Shown piece by piece: positions 1-5,690 of a stretch of DNA of 7,066 nt. Position 1 is the stretch's first letter. Each line of letters starts with the position of its first letter. This DNA is from Pleurocapsa sp. MO_226.B13 (lineage in GTDB: Bacteria > Cyanobacteriota > Cyanobacteriia > Cyanobacteriales > Xenococcaceae), in contig JASJEI010000420.1 in the NCBI GenBank assembly GCA_030064795.1, positions 1 to 7,066 of the forward strand, given 5' to 3'. Position numbers and translations under genes: made by a program. The notes under the pieces are model-generated. The model ran no database searches. It had not been told where the DNA came from and was given only the letters and a program-made list of their open reading frames with translations.

Positions 1-1130
1 AGAGCAGCTAACTCTTCTGAGGTTTCAGTTACACTAATTACACTCTGACCGAAGCCAGGGGTAATCGTCAGGTCTTCAAACGCCAGACCGTCGGCTAGCA
101 AGAAGGAATCCGTACCGTCTCGATAGTCAAAGATGGTGTCTCGTCCGTCGCCCTCTCTCAACACAAATTGGTCAGTACCAGAAGAGCCAATTAAATTATC
201 ATTGTCAGCACCGCCATCGAGAAAGTCGTCTCCAGTTTCGCCAACTAGAAAATCTTGACCATTACCACCTTTGAGTAGATCGTCTCCCGCACCGCCAATT
301 AAAAGATCTCGACCATTACCCCCAATTAAAATTTCCCCCTCGGCAGTTTCATTAATAACCCCAATTGCATCCAAGTCGAAGCCTCCTCCTCCTGGTGATT
401 GTGGAAAAGGGTCAAAAATAGGATTCTCCTCTGCATCCAGAAAATCGCCACTGCCTGGAATATCTACCAGTCGGACGAAGTTAATCTCGTTTAGCTCTAA
501 CAAACCATTTTTTACTAATGGATCTTCACTTAAATCTTCTAAATCGAAGGGAGTGCCAAAAGATTCACCAGTCAGTTCTCCTGTCGCATCATCTACAAAA
601 GCATTATTGACGTGCTTGCCTGCTAGGTTCAAAATTTTTGTAGAATCGACGACACCAAAAGAATCTACTGGTTCGGGCGTTAGGGAAATACTAGGAAAGC
701 GAGCAAAATTAATTCCGTCAGTAGAAACTTCTACATAAGCTAATTCAGCAAAAGTTCCGCCTTCAAACTCGAAGCCGTTTTCAAACACAGCAAAGTCAGC
801 CCCAGAACCATTGCCAATTGTTGTATCAAAGGTTAATGTTATCTGACCTGGTGCTACTCCAGCATCAATTTGCTCATTCGAGAGTTCGCCTAAAGAAACT
901 ACATCATCAAATTCAGCAGTAACTTCTCCTAAAGCTTTATTTGGGTCGGAAAACTCGGCAGCCACTCCAGGAGCAGGGGAATAATCCTCTACCCCCGTAG
1001 CGAAATCCACAAAAATTGGATTGATCAAATTATCTTCTGTAACTTGACCAGGCCCATCGGGACCAACAAATCCAGGAACTCCTGGATCGAAGGGATTAGT
1101 TGGATCGAATGTCGAATTGGAAAATTTCAT
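1..1130 (-). CDS. RTX (hemolysin-type) calcium-binding surface/secreted protein, N-terminal 376 codons, runs off left edge
   Basis: Read directly on the minus strand from ATG at 1130; the frame stays open to base 1. The start is supported by a good Shine-Dalgarno, GAGGAAG at 1143-1137. There is no hydrophobic signal peptide, as expected for a type I secretion substrate. Residues about 40-260 form one globular domain with landmarks YSPAPG (50-55), DFAVFENGF (112-120), YVEVSTDG (132-139), LAGKH (169-173), and GGGGFDLDAIGVIN (247-260). I recognise this pattern from many bacterial cell-surface and PEP-CTERM-type proteins, but know of no assigned function. Residues about 265-320 are nonapeptide RTX repeats (GGNGRDLLI, GGAGDDLLK, GGNGQDFLV, then degenerate copies), which bind Ca2+ in a beta-roll. 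The block DQFVLREGDGRDTIFDY and DGLAFEDLTI (320-356) is the usual cyanobacterial tail after RTX repeats. Inferred role: extracellular or outer-surface calcium-binding protein, ligand unknown. No T1SS gene is visible nearby. Confidence 0.88.
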   Translation of the reverse strand, partial: MKFSNSTFDPTNPFDPGVPGFVGPDGPGQVTEDNLINPIFVDFATGVEDYSPAPGVAAEFSDPNKALGEVTAEFDDVVSLGELSNEQIDAGVAPGQITLTFDTTIGNGSGADFAVFENGFEFEGGTFAELAYVEVSTDGINFARFPSISLTPEPVDSFGVVDSTKILNLAGKHVNNAFVDDATGELTGESFGTPFDLEDLSEDPLVKNGLLELNEINFVRLVDIPGSGDFLDAEENPIFDPFPQSPGGGGFDLDAIGVINETAEGEILIGGNGRDLLIGGAGDDLLKGGNGQDFLVGETGDDFLDGGADNDNLIGSSGTDQFVLREGDGRDTIFDYRDGTDSFLLADGLAFEDLTITPGFGQSVISVTETSEELAA

Positions 1131-1514
1131 GGTAGTCTTCCTCTAACAATATGCCTATTCAATCTGCATTTCAAGCCTCAATTTATTTTTCCAAAAATAA
1201 ATTCAATCAAATTTTCGCGAGTTGAAAGTGTTTATAACCTTGGATTCTTCTTGTTAAGAAAGTACTTTTTGCTGCTTAATATAGGTTCAGATTACATCGG
1301 ATTTAAACACCTAATTTAAGCTTTAATATAAATTAAGATCTAATGTAATTTAGATTACTAAAATAGTGATTGTATTTAGATCTAGTTTGGCTTCCTGAAA
1401 CAGCGATCGCCCTCCCACTAATCCAACTCAATAAACGCGCCTGGTACACTCACGCTTGTTTAACGTGCAGGTATCTCGAAGTCACCGAAGCGCGAACTAT
1501 GACAAGCGCGACTT
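1131..1514. other. AT-rich intergenic stretch upstream of the RTX gene
   Basis: No convincing gene on either strand. Short open frames here have no recognisable domain or ribosome binding site. About 1140-1395 is strongly AT-rich and should hold the leader and promoter of the RTX gene, including the palindrome at 1180-1203. About 1396-1514 is clearly GC-richer, carries a HIP1 site (1403-1410), and ends in an inverted repeat that overlaps the candidate left end of the Tn3 remnant. I see no tRNA and no strong intrinsic terminator. Confidence 0.6.
1180..1203. promoter_or_regulatory. Perfect 11+2+11 AT palindrome upstream of the RTX gene
   Basis: AATTTATTTTT at 1180-1190 and AAAAATAAATT at 1193-1203 are exact reverse complements separated by CC. 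The centre lies about 60 bp upstream of the RTX start codon, where an operator or activator site would sit. It is not an NtcA site (GTA-N8-TAC) and I cannot assign a regulator. As RNA it would be a weak AU-only hairpin, so a DNA-binding role is more likely than termination. Function is inference. Confidence 0.35.
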
Positions 1515-1532
1515 GGGGTCGTGCCGAGATAC
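1471..1532. repeat. Nested inverted repeat overlapping the Tn3 left end
   Basis: GTATCTCG (1471-1478) pairs exactly with CGAGATAC (1525-1532). Directly inside, AAGTC (1479-1483) pairs with GACTT (1510-1514), and GCGC (1490-1493) with GCGC (1506-1509). The 10 bases GGGGTCGTGC (1515-1524) form an asymmetric insertion on one side. It could be a structured RNA or cruciform. Alternatively, the left arm is a degenerate second transposon end facing the other way, because its reverse complement CGAGATACCTGCA resembles the right terminal repeat CGACATACGTGCA at 11 of 13 positions. Confidence 0.4.
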
Positions 1533-1552
1533 ATGTTGAAACGTGCCACATC
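1515..1552 (+). repeat. Candidate left terminal inverted repeat of the Tn3-family remnant
   Basis: Begins GGGGTCGTGCCGAGATACAT. Tn3-family ends are typically 38 bp and start with GGGG. Against the right end read inward it matches at 15 of the first 21 positions (shared: GG.GT...GCCGA.ATAC.TG). With one gap it matches at about 23 of 38. It precedes the resolution-site array, the expected order for a left end. No target-site duplication is seen, so the exact outer base is uncertain. Confidence 0.5.
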
Positions 1553-1609
1553 GACTTGAAAGCATTGATCTATAAAGGTTTCAGATTTCAGATTTTTTAA
1601 GAGCTATTG

Positions 1610-1708
1610 ATGTCTGATAAATGGTATTAGCAGACATAACTCAACGAAAAATTAAGGTTTTACGTCTGCTAATGTTCCTCATAAGCCCTATTTTTAATGT
1701 CTGCTAAT
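1610..1708 (+). other. TnpI-type internal resolution site: four 12-bp recombinase-binding motifs
   Basis: Four copies of ATGTCTGCTAAT are visible: A at 1610-1621, forward, 10/12 (ATGTCTGATAAA); B at 1626-1637, reverse, 12/12; C at 1662-1673, forward, 11/12 (ACGTCTGCTAAT); D at 1697-1708, forward, 12/12. A and B make an inverted pair: 11-bp arms around a 6-bp centre (ATGGTA, 1621-1626), the geometry of a tyrosine-recombinase crossover site. C and D are direct copies 35 bp apart. This is the plan of the TnpI resolution sites of Tn4430 and Tn5401 (inverted core IR1-IR2 plus direct accessory DR1-DR2). From memory, the Tn5401 TnpI consensus is ATGTCCRCTAAY, which copies B and D match at 11/12. No tnpI gene remains here, so only the DNA site is left. 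Confidence 0.65.
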
Positions 1709-1757
1709 GTCTTTAGAGAAAAATAATTTCCAGAAAAATATTGCTCAAAGCCTTATA

Positions 1758-1780
1758 AAATAAGCTTTCCAAGCTTATTT
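1758..1780. repeat. Perfect 10-bp inverted repeat with 3-nt loop
   Basis: AAATAAGCTT (1758-1767), loop TCC, AAGCTTATTT (1771-1780). It lies between the resolution-site array and the transposase fragment, close to where the internal deletion must have occurred. The stem has only two G-C pairs and no following T-run, so it is at best a weak terminator. No function is assigned. Confidence 0.45.
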
Positions 1781-1853
1781 ATGTCCTGAGGAAAACGCGA
1801 TCGCGATCTTACTATAGAAAATCAAACCCTTACGCAGCAAGAGTTACAAGGAG

Positions 1854-2475
1854 ATGTGGCATGATTTTACGTGGATCTCGGCGCGACCCCATTATCAACA
1901 TATTGATTCTCTCTTGGATGATTCGATTAATTGGAAATTGATTAAAACCCACTGGCAGGACTTGTTTCGGGTAGTTTTATCGATTTCTACTGGGAAAATT
2001 TCTTCTTCAGTGTTGTTAAGAAAATTAGGAAATTACAGTCGAAAGAATCGCTTGTACAAGGCTTTTCGAGAATTAGGTCGGGTGGTAAGAACGGTTTTTC
2101 TCTTGGAGTATATTTCTGATGCCAAACTAAGAAGACAAATCCAAGCAGCTACCAATAAAGTCGAGTCTTACAATGGCTTTTCCAAATGGTTTTGTTTTGG
2201 CGGGGAAGGAATTATTGCCAACAATGACCCAGAAGAGCAAGAGAAAATTATCAAGTACAATACTCTGGTGTCTAATGCGGTTATTTTTCAGAATACAGTG
2301 GATTTGACTGAAATTCTACAACAATTGAAGCGAGAAGGATATTTAATCGACCCAGAAGATATTAAAGCAATAAGCCCTTATTTAACCGAACATATCAAAC
2401 GAGAGGCGCGATTATTGGCTTGATCTGGATATTTTCCCCAAAGCTTTAGACGAAATGATGGCTTTGGGTGTTTGA
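1854..2475 (+). pseudogene. tnpA: Tn3-family transposase, C-terminal remnant, N-truncated and frameshifted
   Basis: The open frame from ATG 1854 to TGA 2423 encodes about 189 residues matching the end of Tn3-family DDE transposases: YQHIDSL (14-20), HWQDLFRVVLSI (33-44), NYSRKNRLYKAFRELGRVVR (60-79), ATNKVESYNGFSKWF (99-113), NDPEEQEK (124-131), ISPYLTEHIKR (173-183). E104 in KVESYN is the likely third catalytic acid. The two Asp residues upstream are absent because about 800 N-terminal residues are missing. After HIKR the frame reads EARLLA and stops. The +1 frame from 2410 reads DYWLDLDIFPKALDEMMALG and ends at TGA 2473-2475, which is the family's normal C-terminus (HIKRFGDY...LD). So there is one extra base within 2403-2409. 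Homology already begins at WHDFT, so the ATG is not a true start. The product cannot be active. Confidence 0.85.
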
Positions 2476-2490
2476 GGGGTATTTGTTACA

Positions 2491-2673
2491 TTACTTTACA
2501 TCGTGTCCTATTTTGCACGTATGTCGGCTATACGCCATTGCTAGCTGAACGGTGTAATGCAAATCTTCTATGGTGCTATCGCTGCTGACAAGTATGCGTC
2601 GCCAGATCATGGGACTGATGCCAAGTAGTACTATCTTTAATTGGTAGATAACGGATTCGGAAAGAGCGGACAT
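2491..2673 (-). pseudogene. Plasmid pRiA4b ORF-3-like protein, N-terminal fragment
   Basis: A 60-codon frame from ATG 2673 to TAA 2491. Residues about 8-46 (IYQLKIVLLGISPMIWRRIL, then DSTIEDLHYTVQLAM) match the conserved N-terminus of the pRiA4b ORF-3 family (YQLKI..L..I.PPIWRRI.V....TL.DLH..IQ.AMGW). The family is common in cyanobacteria and often near mobile DNA; its biochemical role is unknown to me. Full members are roughly three times longer. After LAM the sequence diverges (AYSRHTCKIGHDVK), and that divergent tail is the terminal repeat of the Tn3 remnant, so the genuine gene portion is about 2537-2673. I could not find its 3' part on the far side of the element. The start has only a weak ribosome binding site. 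Confidence 0.72.
2499..2536 (-). repeat. Candidate right terminal inverted repeat of the Tn3-family remnant
   Basis: Read inward on the minus strand from 2536 it begins GGCGTATAGCCGACATACGT. It lies 24 bp beyond the end of the transposase frame, the usual position for a Tn3-family right end. It matches the left end at 15 of the first 21 positions. The third base is C rather than the usual G, a probable decay mutation. Just inside is ATGTAAAGTAAT (2501-2490, minus), which keeps the outer ATGT....TAAT of the recombinase motif. In Tn5401 TnpI sites also abut the terminal repeats, but this copy is degenerate. Confidence 0.5.
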
Positions 2674-2697
2674 TTGGTGATCTTATCGCGTTGTGTG

Positions 2698-2710
2698 CCC
2701 CATCTCCCCT
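2698..2710 (-). repeat. Single unit related to the GGGAGATG octamer repeat
   Basis: On the minus strand this reads AGGGGAGATGGGG, the same motif as the tandem array at 7012-7066 but in the opposite orientation. It lies in the 82-bp gap between trpD and the pRiA4b-type remnant. One copy may be chance, but the exact agreement suggests a dispersed genomic motif. Confidence 0.35.
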
Positions 2711-2755
2711 GAAATTTTTCGCTCTCCGCGTTGTCTAAAATCCTCTATCATCAAA

Positions 2756-3853
2756 CTACGCCTTCAAAAACTTAGCTAGTTGCTCCAACTTTTGCCAGGC
2801 TAGTCCACTTTTGACAATATCTCTAGCTATAACTAGAGTCCGAGCAAAAGTATCGAGATAATTATCTTCTTCAGGCACTACTTCGCCAACATACAATGCT
2901 AAAGCTGCATTTAAGATAACTATATCTTGCTGGGCTTGAGTTCCTCGACCGCGAAGAACTGCTTGAAGGATTTCTGCGTTTTCCTGCACATTTCCCCCCT
3001 TGAGTTGACCGATGGGAGTTCTAGAAAAACCCAAATCTTGAGGGTCGAGGATAAGTAAGTGAATTTTTTGACGATTGAGAATATAGAGTTTGCTTTTATC
3101 TCCCAACCCTGCTTCGTCTAAACCTTCATATCCGTGAAGGACAACTGCTCGATTAGTTCCCAATTGTTCTAAAACCCGAGCAAAAGTCGGTACTAAAGTG
3201 GGATGATTGACACCAATAACCTGCCCTGTCGGTTGCAAAGGATTGAGTAAAGGGCCTAATAGATTAAAAATTGTCCGCACTTTGAGCATTTTACGCAAGG
3301 GAGCGATCGCTTTGAGGGTTGGATGCCAATCTGGAGCAAAGAGAAAAGTAATTCCCACTGCTCCGAGTGCCTCTTGAGCCTTCTGGGGACTTGCCTTAAG
3401 ATTAATACCTAGTGCTTCTAAGACATCCGCCGAACCAGTTTTTCCCGATGCCGAACGATTGCCGTGTTTGGCAACCTTAACTCCAACAGCAGCAGTAACA
3501 AAAGCCACAGCAGTAGAGATATTGAAAGTTGACGCTCCATCTCCACCAGTACCGCAAGTATCTACTAGGGGTGCAGTATCGACTAGGCGATCGCGCGATG
3601 TTGCTTTCACCGATTGAGAATATAAAACTCGAACCATACCTAGCAATTCGTCGCTAGAGACTCCTTTTGCCTGAATTGCTGCTAAAATCGCCCCCGACAA
3701 TACAGGGGGAATGGTTTCTGTAAGCCAGCCAGTCATTAAATCGGCAGCTTGAGAAACTGAGAGGGATTGACCTTCAAGTAGTTGTTGCAATAAAGCAGAG
3801 CAGTTAAGGGGTTTGTGGGTTAAAAGATTGTTATCTAAATTTGCTATTACCAT
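2756..3853 (-). CDS. trpD: Anthranilate phosphoribosyltransferase
   Basis: Transfers phosphoribose from PRPP to anthranilate, giving N-(5-phosphoribosyl)anthranilate, the second committed step of tryptophan synthesis; cytosolic, Mg2+-dependent. At 365 residues it is slightly longer than the usual 340-350, the excess being a short N-terminal leader before the helical domain (about 16-85). Signature motifs are present: [18 protein letters not shown] (97-114), the PRPP-binding loop; KHGNRSAS (129-136); [13 protein letters not shown] (193-205), which contacts anthranilate; and GLDE (244-247), the acidic Mg2+ site. The start ATG at 3853 has AGAGA about 8 bases upstream. The porin gene ends 26 bp upstream on the same strand, so read-through from it is plausible, though the pairing is not a pathway one. 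As is common in cyanobacteria, no other trp genes are adjacent. No clear terminator hairpin follows the stop. Confidence 0.96.
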   Translation of the reverse strand: MVIANLDNNLLTHKPLNCSALLQQLLEGQSLSVSQAADLMTGWLTETIPPVLSGAILAAIQAKGVSSDELLGMVRVLYSQSVKATSRDRLVDTAPLVDTCGTGGDGASTFNISTAVAFVTAAVGVKVAKHGNRSASGKTGSADVLEALGINLKASPQKAQEALGAVGITFLFAPDWHPTLKAIAPLRKMLKVRTIFNLLGPLLNPLQPTGQVIGVNHPTLVPTFARVLEQLGTNRAVVLHGYEGLDEAGLGDKSKLYILNRQKIHLLILDPQDLGFSRTPIGQLKGGNVQENAEILQAVLRGRGTQAQQDIVILNAALALYVGEVVPEEDNYLDTFARTLVIARDIVKSGLAWQKLEQLAKFLKA

Positions 3854-3879
3854 AGTAATCTCTATAGATTTGATTTACT

Positions 3880-5541
3880 TTAAAATGAAAAAACCGTACG
3901 CAGCGTACCAGTTGTAATTGTGCCGTTACTGTCTTGATTTCCTGGATTAGTAATTACTTGAACCGATGGGGTGATTTGCAGGCGACGACCTAATGGGTAG
4001 TTATAAAATATTTCAAAATTAGTCTGGGTTGCATCGCCAACCTCGCTAGCCGTAAAAGGCTGACCTACAGCTATTCCTGCCAAAGCACCTTCGCGGAATA
4101 AATCTCTAGCACCAATTCCTGCCATCCAATAATGAACGTCAATATCGCCAAAGGTTGTTTCATCGTAGCTACCATAGCCATAGCGAGCAAAAATACCAAA
4201 TTTAGGCGTGAAGCTAAATTCTAAATTAGTACCGACAACATCAAAGCTATTGTCAAACAATTTACCTCCGCTGTATTGCAGGCGTAAAGCAAAACTTCTA
4301 GAAGGCGAGTATTCTGCTTCTACCGTCCCTTGATAAGTATCTCCAAATAAACCGCGATCGCCTGCTGTATTCGGATCTATGCTTTGTTGAGGATATAGGA
4401 CTTGGGTAAATGGTGCGGCACCAATAACTGGTCTAGTTTGTTCTCCACCAGGATTGCTAGCGTCTGGTGCTGCATACAATCCCCTGATGGCAAATGCTTT
4501 ATGTGGTTTCCAATCAACTGCTGCCCCAGCAGCAGGACCATTAACTGGAAATAGAATCAAATTATTAACAAATAACTCAGAGCTAAAGTCTAGGAAGCTG
4601 AGATTAGCATAACTATTGCGATCGACATAATCGGTCGAGCGAATGTCTGGACCGAGAGAAACTGACAAGCTGGAAATAGGTTTAAAAGTGTAAGCCAATC
4701 TGCCTATGCCAAAATCTCCATCTTCTGTAGGTGGTTCGGCAGCATAATCTATCTGACTGCCAAAAAATGGCTCTAACGTAGCAGCAGCATTGTCTACACC
4801 CCTAAAATTATTTACGGTAGAGCCACTAGCACCCTCAAGACGAATTAACAAAGAATCAGTACCAACAAAACTAGTCGTAAAGTCTAATCCTGCTCGATAC
4901 AAAAAGGTTACTTCAGGGTCGGAATTAGCAAGTTCTTGCCTACCTGAAGGATCGATAATACGATCGCCGTCAAACCCTCCAACATTAGCCGACATAATAA
5001 CCTGTCCTCTTAACTTGGTTGTCGTAGAGAATTGGTTGTCTTCTAAAGAAGCGGTACGCCCTTCAAGTTGTTCTACCCGTCCTTTTAATTGAGCTAGTTC
5101 TGGCTCGAAGTCCCGAGCGAGTCGATTGAGTTGGCTGAGATCGTTAGGTTCGACTGTTTGATTCTCGACTATTAAACGTTCGATCCGCTTGATACAGTTA
5201 TTTAAAGCAGCAGCAAACTCCCAGCGAGTCAAAGCGCGATCGCCCTGAAAAGTCCCATCGGGATAGCCTGAGATACAGCCATAGCGATTGGCTAAATTTC
5301 TCAATGCCTCGTAAGCCCAGTCATTAGGACTAACATCTCTAAGTTCATTGACGTTAGTAATTTGGCTTAGAGCGAGGGTAGAGTTTTGATTTTGAGCTTG
5401 AATCAAATTTGGAGAATTTGAGGTCAGATCGTTAACTTTGGGAATCTCGGCGTGAACTACATTAGCACCAAAAAACAATAAACTAGATGAATAAATGCCG
5501 TTCGTAAAGGTACGAGCTAGAAATTTTTGGAAGATCGTCAT
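3880..5541 (-). CDS. Iron-uptake-type porin: SLH domain, coiled coil, OprB-like beta-barrel
   Basis: Outer-membrane channel of the cyanobacterial SLH-porin family (Som/OprB-like; current databases often call these iron uptake porin). From ATG 5541 it has 553 residues, within the family range. Residues about 1-31 are a signal peptide: basic start, hydrophobic YSSSLLFFGANVV, likely cleavage after VHA. Residues about 63-118 are one SLH domain (LRDVSPNDWAYEALRNLANR, YGCISGYPDGTFQGDRALTR, WEFAAALNNC), which anchors to the cell wall; the two cysteines typical of this family are present. Residues about 130-170 form a coiled coil (LAQLKGRVEQLEGRTASLED). The rest is the barrel, ending in TLRTVFSF with a terminal Phe, as BAM substrates do. 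A TTG at 5553 would add four residues; neither start has a good Shine-Dalgarno, so ATG is preferred. Iron specificity rests on family naming only. It lies 149 bp downstream of the MFS gene and just before trpD. Confidence 0.92.
   Translation of the reverse strand: MTIFQKFLARTFTNGIYSSSLLFFGANVVHAEIPKVNDLTSNSPNLIQAQNQNSTLALSQITNVNELRDVSPNDWAYEALRNLANRYGCISGYPDGTFQGDRALTRWEFAAALNNCIKRIERLIVENQTVEPNDLSQLNRLARDFEPELAQLKGRVEQLEGRTASLEDNQFSTTTKLRGQVIMSANVGGFDGDRIIDPSGRQELANSDPEVTFLYRAGLDFTTSFVGTDSLLIRLEGASGSTVNNFRGVDNAAATLEPFFGSQIDYAAEPPTEDGDFGIGRLAYTFKPISSLSVSLGPDIRSTDYVDRNSYANLSFLDFSSELFVNNLILFPVNGPAAGAAVDWKPHKAFAIRGLYAAPDASNPGGEQTRPVIGAAPFTQVLYPQQSIDPNTAGDRGLFGDTYQGTVEAEYSPSRSFALRLQYSGGKLFDNSFDVVGTNLEFSFTPKFGIFARYGYGSYDETTFGDIDVHYWMAGIGARDLFREGALAGIAVGQPFTASEVGDATQTNFEIFYNYPLGRRLQITPSVQVITNPGNQDSNGTITTGTLRTVFSF
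5503..5515. repeat. 13-bp direct repeat, copy 1 (inside porin signal-peptide codons)
   Basis: CGTAAAGGTACGA here and CGTAAAGGTGCGA at 5591-5603 match at 12 of 13, 88 bp apart. On the minus strand the wider match is about 18 of 24 (AAATT...TCG.ACCTTTACG). This copy encodes part of the porin leader (ARTFT); the other lies in the untranslated leader. It looks like a decayed local duplication of the gene's 5' end. Confidence 0.45.
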
Positions 5542-5543
5542 AG

Positions 5544-5558
5544 AAATTTTCAAAATTT
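5544..5558. promoter_or_regulatory. Perfect 7+1+7 AT palindrome at the porin start codon
   Basis: AAATTTT-C-AAAATTT, ending two bases before the ATG at 5541, where the ribosome binding site would be expected. It may be an operator, may affect translation, or may simply reflect AT-richness. I cannot match it to a Fur box with confidence, although the downstream porin family is iron-linked. Confidence 0.25.
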
Positions 5559-5590
5559 AAAATCGATAAATTGGATAAACAAACGTCATG

Positions 5591-5603
5591 CGTAAAGGTG
5601 CGA
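5591..5603. repeat. 13-bp direct repeat, copy 2 (porin leader)
   Basis: CGTAAAGGTGCGA, partner of the copy at 5503-5515. It lies in the gap between the MFS and porin genes, in the presumed 5' untranslated region of the porin. Read on the minus strand in the matching frame it would encode FRTFTHD, similar to LARTFTNG of the porin leader, consistent with an old duplication. Confidence 0.45.
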
Positions 5604-5690
5604 AAGATGAATTTGAGATAAATCACAGAAATCGGGGATTTTACATCTACAAGGGCAAGTCAATCTTGAAAGTGTGAGTTTTAGTTGTAA

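Larger units (their letters stand above)
1515..2536 (+). mobile_element. Internally deleted Tn3-family transposon remnant (about 1.0 kb)
   Basis: Three signals agree. The C-terminal part of a Tn3-family transposase lies at 1854-2475. A TnpI-like four-site resolution array lies at 1610-1708. Imperfect terminal inverted repeats start with GGGG at 1515 and, on the other strand, with GGCG at 2536; they match at 15 of the first 21 positions. The right boundary falls exactly where homology of the neighbouring pRiA4b-type gene stops, which supports it independently. Complete Tn3-family elements are several kb and encode a transposase of about 1000 residues plus a recombinase. Here the recombinase and about four fifths of the transposase are missing. 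The bases outside the ends (GACTT left, ATTGC right) do not form the expected 5-bp target duplication, so the left flank was probably rearranged or the left end is misplaced. It cannot move by itself. Confidence 0.6.

Noticed and set aside
241..345. Evenly spaced repeats that could be mistaken for a CRISPR array
   Set aside because: The 27-bp spacing is the coding of RTX nonapeptides; there are no conserved repeats with unique spacers.
271..738. 155-codon plus-strand open frame
   Set aside because: Antisense shadow of the RTX gene: repetitive Ser/Pro/Lys composition, no ribosome binding site and no domain, whereas the minus strand gives clear RTX repeats.
1044..1319. 91-codon plus-strand open frame
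   Set aside because: Overlaps the start of the RTX gene and its AT-rich leader; composition follows the AT-rich DNA.
1370..1600. 76-codon plus-strand open frame with a non-ATG start
   Set aside because: No recognisable domain or ribosome binding site. It runs across the inverted repeat and the candidate transposon end, so it is likely chance.
1800..1864. Short frame reading DLTIENQTLTQQELQGDVA before the transposase fragment
   Set aside because: About 20 codons between stops with no recognisable family; may be a scrap left at the deletion junction but cannot be supported as a gene.
2476..2513. GGGGTATTTG just after the transposase stop as a Tn3 terminal repeat
   Set aside because: It starts with GGGG but points the wrong way for a right end of this transposase, and it does not match the left end; the repeat at 2499-2536 does.
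4790..5092. 100-codon plus-strand open frame
   Set aside because: Antisense shadow of the porin gene, which has a convincing SLH and barrel structure.
5629..5671. TTGACT...TAAAAT on the minus strand as a porin promoter
   Set aside because: Both boxes look good singly, but they are only 14 bases apart, too short for a standard sigma-70-type promoter.
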